From an uncultured Bacteroidales bacterium (GTDB lineage Bacteria; Bacteroidota; Bacteroidia; Bacteroidales; UBA932), in NCBI GenBank assembly GCA_927798505.1, contig CAKMNE010000002.1:1-26270 (forward strand): a DNA stretch of 26,270 nt. The letters run 5' to 3'. The position numbers were made by a program, and so were the translations under genes. Shown here piece after piece: positions 22,934 through 26,270 of this stretch (the first letter of the stretch is position 1; the number at the start of each line of letters is the position of its first letter). The notes under the pieces are model-generated. The model was given only the letters and a program-made list of their open reading frames with translations. It made no database searches and was not told the DNA's origin.

Positions 22934-25900
22934 ATGCCGGTAGATTACACTTCTCTGATGAGCCACAGAATTCGGAGGATTCTGCTTATCTGCAACAATT
23001 ACGACAGTTTTTCCCTGGAGGAGGACGGAAGAATTGAAACCCGCATCGCCCAGGACTATGCTGAGCTGAACCTGAGCAATCCGCCGTCCATAGTGAGAGT
23101 GGAATCCACCCTGGATGCGCTCCCTCTGATGGAAGCGGGGGAGAAGTTCGACCTTATACTGACTATGTACAATGTCGGGGAACTCGATCCTTTCGAGTTT
23201 TCCCACAAGGCCAAGGCCCTCGATGCCGAGGTGCCGATTGTGCTGCTATGTGGATTTGCCAAGGAGATTTTCCGCCGCATAGAGTCCAGCGACCTTTCCT
23301 GCATAGACCATGTTTTCTGCTGGAACAACTCCTCCGACCTGATTATCGCGATTATCAAACTGCTGGAGGACAGCGCCAACGCCGAGCACGACATACTCAG
23401 CTACGGAGTGCAGGCGATTCTGTTGGTTGAGGATTCGGTGCGCTATTATTCGACCTATCTTCCCGCCCTTTACAATCTGCTTCTGCATCAGAACAGCTCA
23501 GCCGTGCGCGATGCGCTCAACGAGCAACAGCAGATGGTGCGCAAGCGTTCCCGTCCGAAGATTCTGATGGCCAAGAACTACGACGATGCCATATCGCTCT
23601 ATGAGCGCTACAAGGAGAACCTGCTCGGAGTGATTTCGGATGTGGGCTTTGTGCTCCATCCCGGAGATGCCCGCAAGGATGAGAAAATCGATGCCGGAGT
23701 GGACCTGTGCAGGCATATCAAGGCTGACCGTCCGAAGATGCCTTTCCTTATGCAGTCTTCGCAGGAGAGCATGAAGCAGGTTGCTCGCGAGCTTAAGGTG
23801 GGCTTTCTTCTGAAGTCTTCCAAGACTCTGACCTATGAGCTGGGAGAGTACATAGAAAGGGAGTTCGGTTTCGGCGATTTCATCCTTACCGATCCCGATA
23901 CGGGGGCTGTGGTGGCAAAGGCCTCCGACCTGTGCGAGTTTGAAAAGGTGATGCAGACAATTCCTGACAAATGGTTCACTTTCTTTTCCGAAAGCAATTA
24001 CCTGTCAAAATGGCTTTTTGCCCGCGGCCTTTTCTCAATAGGCAAGGTGGTGCGCAAGTTCCAAATAGAGGATTTCTCCTCGGCTGAGGAACACCGGCGC
24101 ACTATAGTCAACCATATCCACGACTACCGCGTGCGGCAGGGCCTGGGTGTGGTTGCGAAGTTTTCCCCACAGACCTACAACGATGCAATCTGGTTTGCCA
24201 GTCTGGGCAACGGTTCCCTGGGAGGCAAGGCCCGCGGCCTGGCTTTCCTGAACAATATGCTCCAGAAATATAATCTGTACAATGAGTGGGAAGGGGTACG
24301 GGTGCTTGTGCCAAAGACTCTGGTCATTACCACCGAGTATTTCTCCCGTTTCATCAAGGAAAACGGTTTGAAGTATGTCATCAATTCGGAACTGGGAGAC
24401 AATGAGATTCTGTCCGAATTCGTGGCTTCCACTCTGCCGAAAGAACTGATAGATGCCTTGCGCATTTTCATACGCAACTGCCCGAAACCGCTTGCCATAC
24501 GATCTTCCTCCAAGCTGGAAGATTCTTATTATCAGCCTTTTGCCGGAGTGTATTCGACTTATATGATTCCTCATACCGAAAATGAGGACCAGCAGTTGAG
24601 GCTGCTGACCAAGGCTATCAAGAGTGTGTATGCGAGTGTGTATTTCGCTTCTTCGCGACGTTACATAGCCGCTGCCGCCGGTGTGGTTTCGGAGGAGAAG
24701 ATGGGAATCATAGTCCAGGAGATATGCGGAAGCAATCAACAGGGCTATTGGCTCCCGACCGTTTCCGGAGTGGCCCGCTCGGTGAATTTCTATCCAGTGG
24801 GATCCGAGAAGGCGGAGGATGGGGTTGTGAAGATTGCATACGGCCTCGGAAAGGCCGTTGTGGATGGGGAGCAGGTGCTGAGTTTCTCTCCGGCCAAGCC
24901 TAAGCATGCGCTGCAGACCTCCACTCCGCAAAACATTATGTCAGATACCCAGAATGTGGTGATGGCTCTGGACCTTCAGCCGGAGCGCTTCATTACTTCC
25001 GTGGATGACGGCGTGAATATTGCCCGTCTCGGGCTGACTGACTGTGCGTCTTTCCCGTCCTTCCGCAAGATAGTCTCAACCTGGGACAGGGAGAATATGA
25101 GGATGGTGGATTCGGCTTTCCCGGAGGGGCCGAAGTATATCACTTTCGCTTCAGTCCTGCGCTACGGCGCTTTCCCTCTGCCGAAGATAGTGAGCAGGCT
25201 TCTGGAGATTGCCAAAGCCGAGATGAAGTGCAATGTCGAGATTGAATTTGCCGTGGATATGGATGTCCCGGATGACAGCCCTGTGATTTTCAATGTGCTT
25301 CAGATTCGCCCCATCAGCACCGACACCCGCTATGCCGAAGTGGACTGGGACGCAATCGACAGGGAGTATAGCGGGGGTGTAGCTGCTTCTTCTTCTCCTT
25401 TTTTACTGTCATCAAATGCGTTGGGGCTGGGGTGGATTGACGGTGTGAAGGACATCGTCTACCTGAAGCCGGAAGCCTTCGATGTACTCAAGACTGCCGA
25501 AATGGCCTCCCAGATTACCGCCTTGAATGCGAAATTGCAGAGTGAAGGCAGGGGATATATGCTGATTGGCTTCGGTCGATGGGGCTCCAGCATATCTTCT
25601 CTCGGGGTTCCCGTGAAATGGAGTGACATATCCGAGGCCAGGGCCATAGTGGAGTGCTGTCTGGAGAACTTCCGTGTAGACCCGAGTCAGGGGACCCATT
25701 TCTTCCAGAATTTGACTTCTTTCAATGTGGGCTATGTGAACGTGGACCCGTGGGGACGCTCTTCCGACAAACTCGATTTCTCAGTGCTCGATGCCCTCCC
25801 GGCCCTCTGGGAATCCGAGTATATACGTCACGTCCGCCTTGACGAACCCCTCCGCCTCTGCATCGACGGCCACCGCAGCCGCGCCCTCGCCGCTCTGTAA
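22934..25900 (+). CDS. Dual receiver-like protein with PEP synthase/PPDK-type ATP-grasp domain
   Basis: This is a 988-residue soluble protein. Residues about 13-135 look like a degenerate receiver domain: the acidic pocket reads CNN and the phospho-acceptor strand reads LILTMYN, without Asp. Residues about 160-310 form a second receiver that keeps the key residues: Glu166/Asp167 (LVEDS), acceptor Asp236 (VISDVGF), Ser275 and Lys294. Residues about 425-800 are a PPDK/PEP synthase N-terminal ATP-grasp domain with GGKARGL (430-436), AIRSSSKLED with Arg523, and LQIRPI (Arg792). The swivelling phospho-His domain and the PEP-binding barrel are absent. The tail has the conserved GRWGSS and DPSQGTHFFQNL motifs shared with similar uncharacterised Bacteroidetes proteins. 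It directly abuts the epimerase stop (TAAATG). It probably uses ATP to phosphorylate or condense something under receiver control; the acceptor is unknown. Confidence 0.85.
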   Translation: MPVDYTSLMSHRIRRILLICNNYDSFSLEEDGRIETRIAQDYAELNLSNPPSIVRVESTLDALPLMEAGEKFDLILTMYNVGELDPFEFSHKAKALDAEVPIVLLCGFAKEIFRRIESSDLSCIDHVFCWNNSSDLIIAIIKLLEDSANAEHDILSYGVQAILLVEDSVRYYSTYLPALYNLLLHQNSSAVRDALNEQQQMVRKRSRPKILMAKNYDDAISLYERYKENLLGVISDVGFVLHPGDARKDEKIDAGVDLCRHIKADRPKMPFLMQSSQESMKQVARELKVGFLLKSSKTLTYELGEYIEREFGFGDFILTDPDTGAVVAKASDLCEFEKVMQTIPDKWFTFFSESNYLSKWLFARGLFSIGKVVRKFQIEDFSSAEEHRRTIVNHIHDYRVRQGLGVVAKFSPQTYNDAIWFASLGNGSLGGKARGLAFLNNMLQKYNLYNEWEGVRVLVPKTLVITTEYFSRFIKENGLKYVINSELGDNEILSEFVASTLPKELIDALRIFIRNCPKPLAIRSSSKLEDSYYQPFAGVYSTYMIPHTENEDQQLRLLTKAIKSVYASVYFASSRRYIAAAAGVVSEEKMGIIVQEICGSNQQGYWLPTVSGVARSVNFYPVGSEKAEDGVVKIAYGLGKAVVDGEQVLSFSPAKPKHALQTSTPQNIMSDTQNVVMALDLQPERFITSVDDGVNIARLGLTDCASFPSFRKIVSTWDRENMRMVDSAFPEGPKYITFASVLRYGAFPLPKIVSRLLEIAKAEMKCNVEIEFAVDMDVPDDSPVIFNVLQIRPISTDTRYAEVDWDAIDREYSGGVAASSSPFLLSSNALGLGWIDGVKDIVYLKPEAFDVLKTAEMASQITALNAKLQSEGRGYMLIGFGRWGSSISSLGVPVKWSDISEARAIVECCLENFRVDPSQGTHFFQNLTSFNVGYVNVDPWGRSSDKLDFSVLDALPALWESEYIRHVRLDEPLRLCIDGHRSRALAAL

Positions 25901-25901
25901 A

Positions 25902-26039
25902 CCCTCCCGGTGTACCCTCCCGGTGTACCCTTCCGGCGTACTCTCCAGGTGTGTCTCTGGTGTGCTCTCCTTGTGTGCCTCCGGTGTGTCCTCCCGGTGT
26001 GCCCTCCCGGTGTACTTTCCCAGTGTGCTCTCCGATGTG
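25902..26039 (+). repeat. 13-bp tandem repeat (minisatellite), about 11 units
   Basis: Units related to CCCTCCCGGTGTA run head to tail starting one base after the stop of the preceding gene. Units 1, 2 and 9 are identical (25902, 25915, 26002). Others diverge mainly at C/T positions, and a few are 11 or 12 bp. The conserved part is GGTGT followed by A or G. The plus strand is pyrimidine-rich. Neither a spacer pattern nor coding conservation is visible. Confidence 0.8.
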
Positions 26040-26122
26040 CGCATCTCCGGTTATTATCAACAGTATCCTAGTGTCTTTTGGGATGCTTAAATAATAACAA
26101 TCTGATACACAGTTACTTGCAG

Positions 26123-26156
26123 AAAATCAGGTACCCTTTTGGGACACCTGATTTTT
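26123..26156 (+). terminator. Probable intrinsic terminator of the plus operon (hairpin repeat copy C)
   Basis: AAAATCAGGT pairs with ACCTGATTTT, CCC pairs with GGG, and the loop is TTTT; a small internal loop lies between the two stem parts. The stem is followed by a T-tract and the shared tail CGTAAG. It lies about 220 bp beyond the last stop and is the same element, in the same orientation relative to transcription, as copy B after the minus-strand operon. Confidence 0.55.
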
Positions 26157-26157
26157 C

Positions 26158-26184
26158 GTAAGTAGTTGATATGTAACTACTTAC
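26158..26184. repeat. Perfect 10-bp inverted repeat
   Basis: GTAAGTAGTT at 26158-26167 and AACTACTTAC at 26175-26184 are exact inverted copies around a 7-nt loop. It begins within the tail of hairpin copy C. It could be a second stem of the same element or an operator for a gene beyond the window. Confidence 0.65.
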
Positions 26185-26270
26185 ATTTCACTCATCCTGT
26201 AAATAGTCATTGTTCAGTAAGCGTCTCCGCGATAACGTATCAGATGCAAAAAGAAAGCAGAGCTCGAGCC

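Larger units (their letters stand above)
25901..26270. other. Right-end intergenic region, no gene supported
   Basis: After the last stop the window holds the 13-bp tandem array, a hairpin repeat copy and a perfect 10-bp inverted repeat, listed separately. The final 85 bases show no start codon in a supported frame and no clear TAnnTTTG box. A minus-strand open frame crosses the tandem array, but its sequence is only the repeat read in three frames. Confidence 0.55.

Noticed and set aside
25902..26039. Possible CRISPR array
   Set aside because: Units are 13 bp head to tail with no spacers, and no cas genes are present.
25722..26060. 112-codon minus-strand frame with repetitive VHREGTPGG peptides
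   Set aside because: It is the 13-bp tandem array translated through three frames, which makes 13-residue periodicity automatically; it also overlaps the end of a real gene.

Overview
The window reads as chromosomal DNA from a fairly GC-rich member of the Bacteroidales. The evidence is the type of genes (a TonB-dependent receptor with an N-terminal carboxypeptidase-regulatory-like domain, a DUF4876 lipoprotein, a DUF6850 barrel, FISUMP-domain lipoproteins, an S46 dipeptidyl-peptidase), the general lack of Shine-Dalgarno sequences, and promoter boxes matching the Bacteroidetes -7 consensus TAnnTTTG just upstream of the transcription units. A Rikenellaceae-like or uncultured gut Bacteroidales host is plausible but not provable from this sequence.

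Region 1 (1-5278, plus strand) is a methyl-cycle block: metF and metH overlap by 10 bp, and luxS follows with its own promoter. Together they make 5-methyl-THF, remethylate homocysteine, and recover homocysteine from S-ribosylhomocysteine. Region 2 (5279-5847) is a repeat-rich intergenic stretch with no convincing gene. It holds a 14-bp direct repeat, four related imperfect palindromes, and two copies of a hairpin repeat, one of which looks like the terminator of the next operon.

Region 3 (14312 down to 5848, minus strand) is a compact five-gene cell-surface operon: TonB-dependent receptor, DUF4876 lipoprotein, DUF6850 outer-membrane barrel, a lipoprotein joining a fimbrillin-like N-terminus to a FISUMP domain, and a lipoprotein with a coiled coil, a collagen-like Gly-X-Y run and a FISUMP domain. 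Adjacent genes overlap or lie 6-11 bp apart. Its promoter lies back to back with that of region 4.

Region 4 (14391-25900, plus strand) is a six-gene train with gaps of 0-4 bp or short overlaps: a membrane polyferredoxin with an HMA-like domain, an S46 dipeptidyl-peptidase, uvrA, an IspD/TarI-family cytidylyltransferase, an NAD-dependent epimerase/dehydratase, and a receiver-domain protein carrying only the ATP-grasp half of PEP synthase/PPDK. The last gene is followed by a 13-bp tandem repeat and another copy of the hairpin repeat.

The best candidate for an undescribed system is the divergent pair of operons meeting at 14313-14390: an outer-membrane uptake and surface-display operon facing an inner-membrane iron-sulfur/HMA protein, with overlapping promoters. 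A second candidate is the tail of the plus operon (cytidylyltransferase, epimerase, receiver/ATP-grasp protein).
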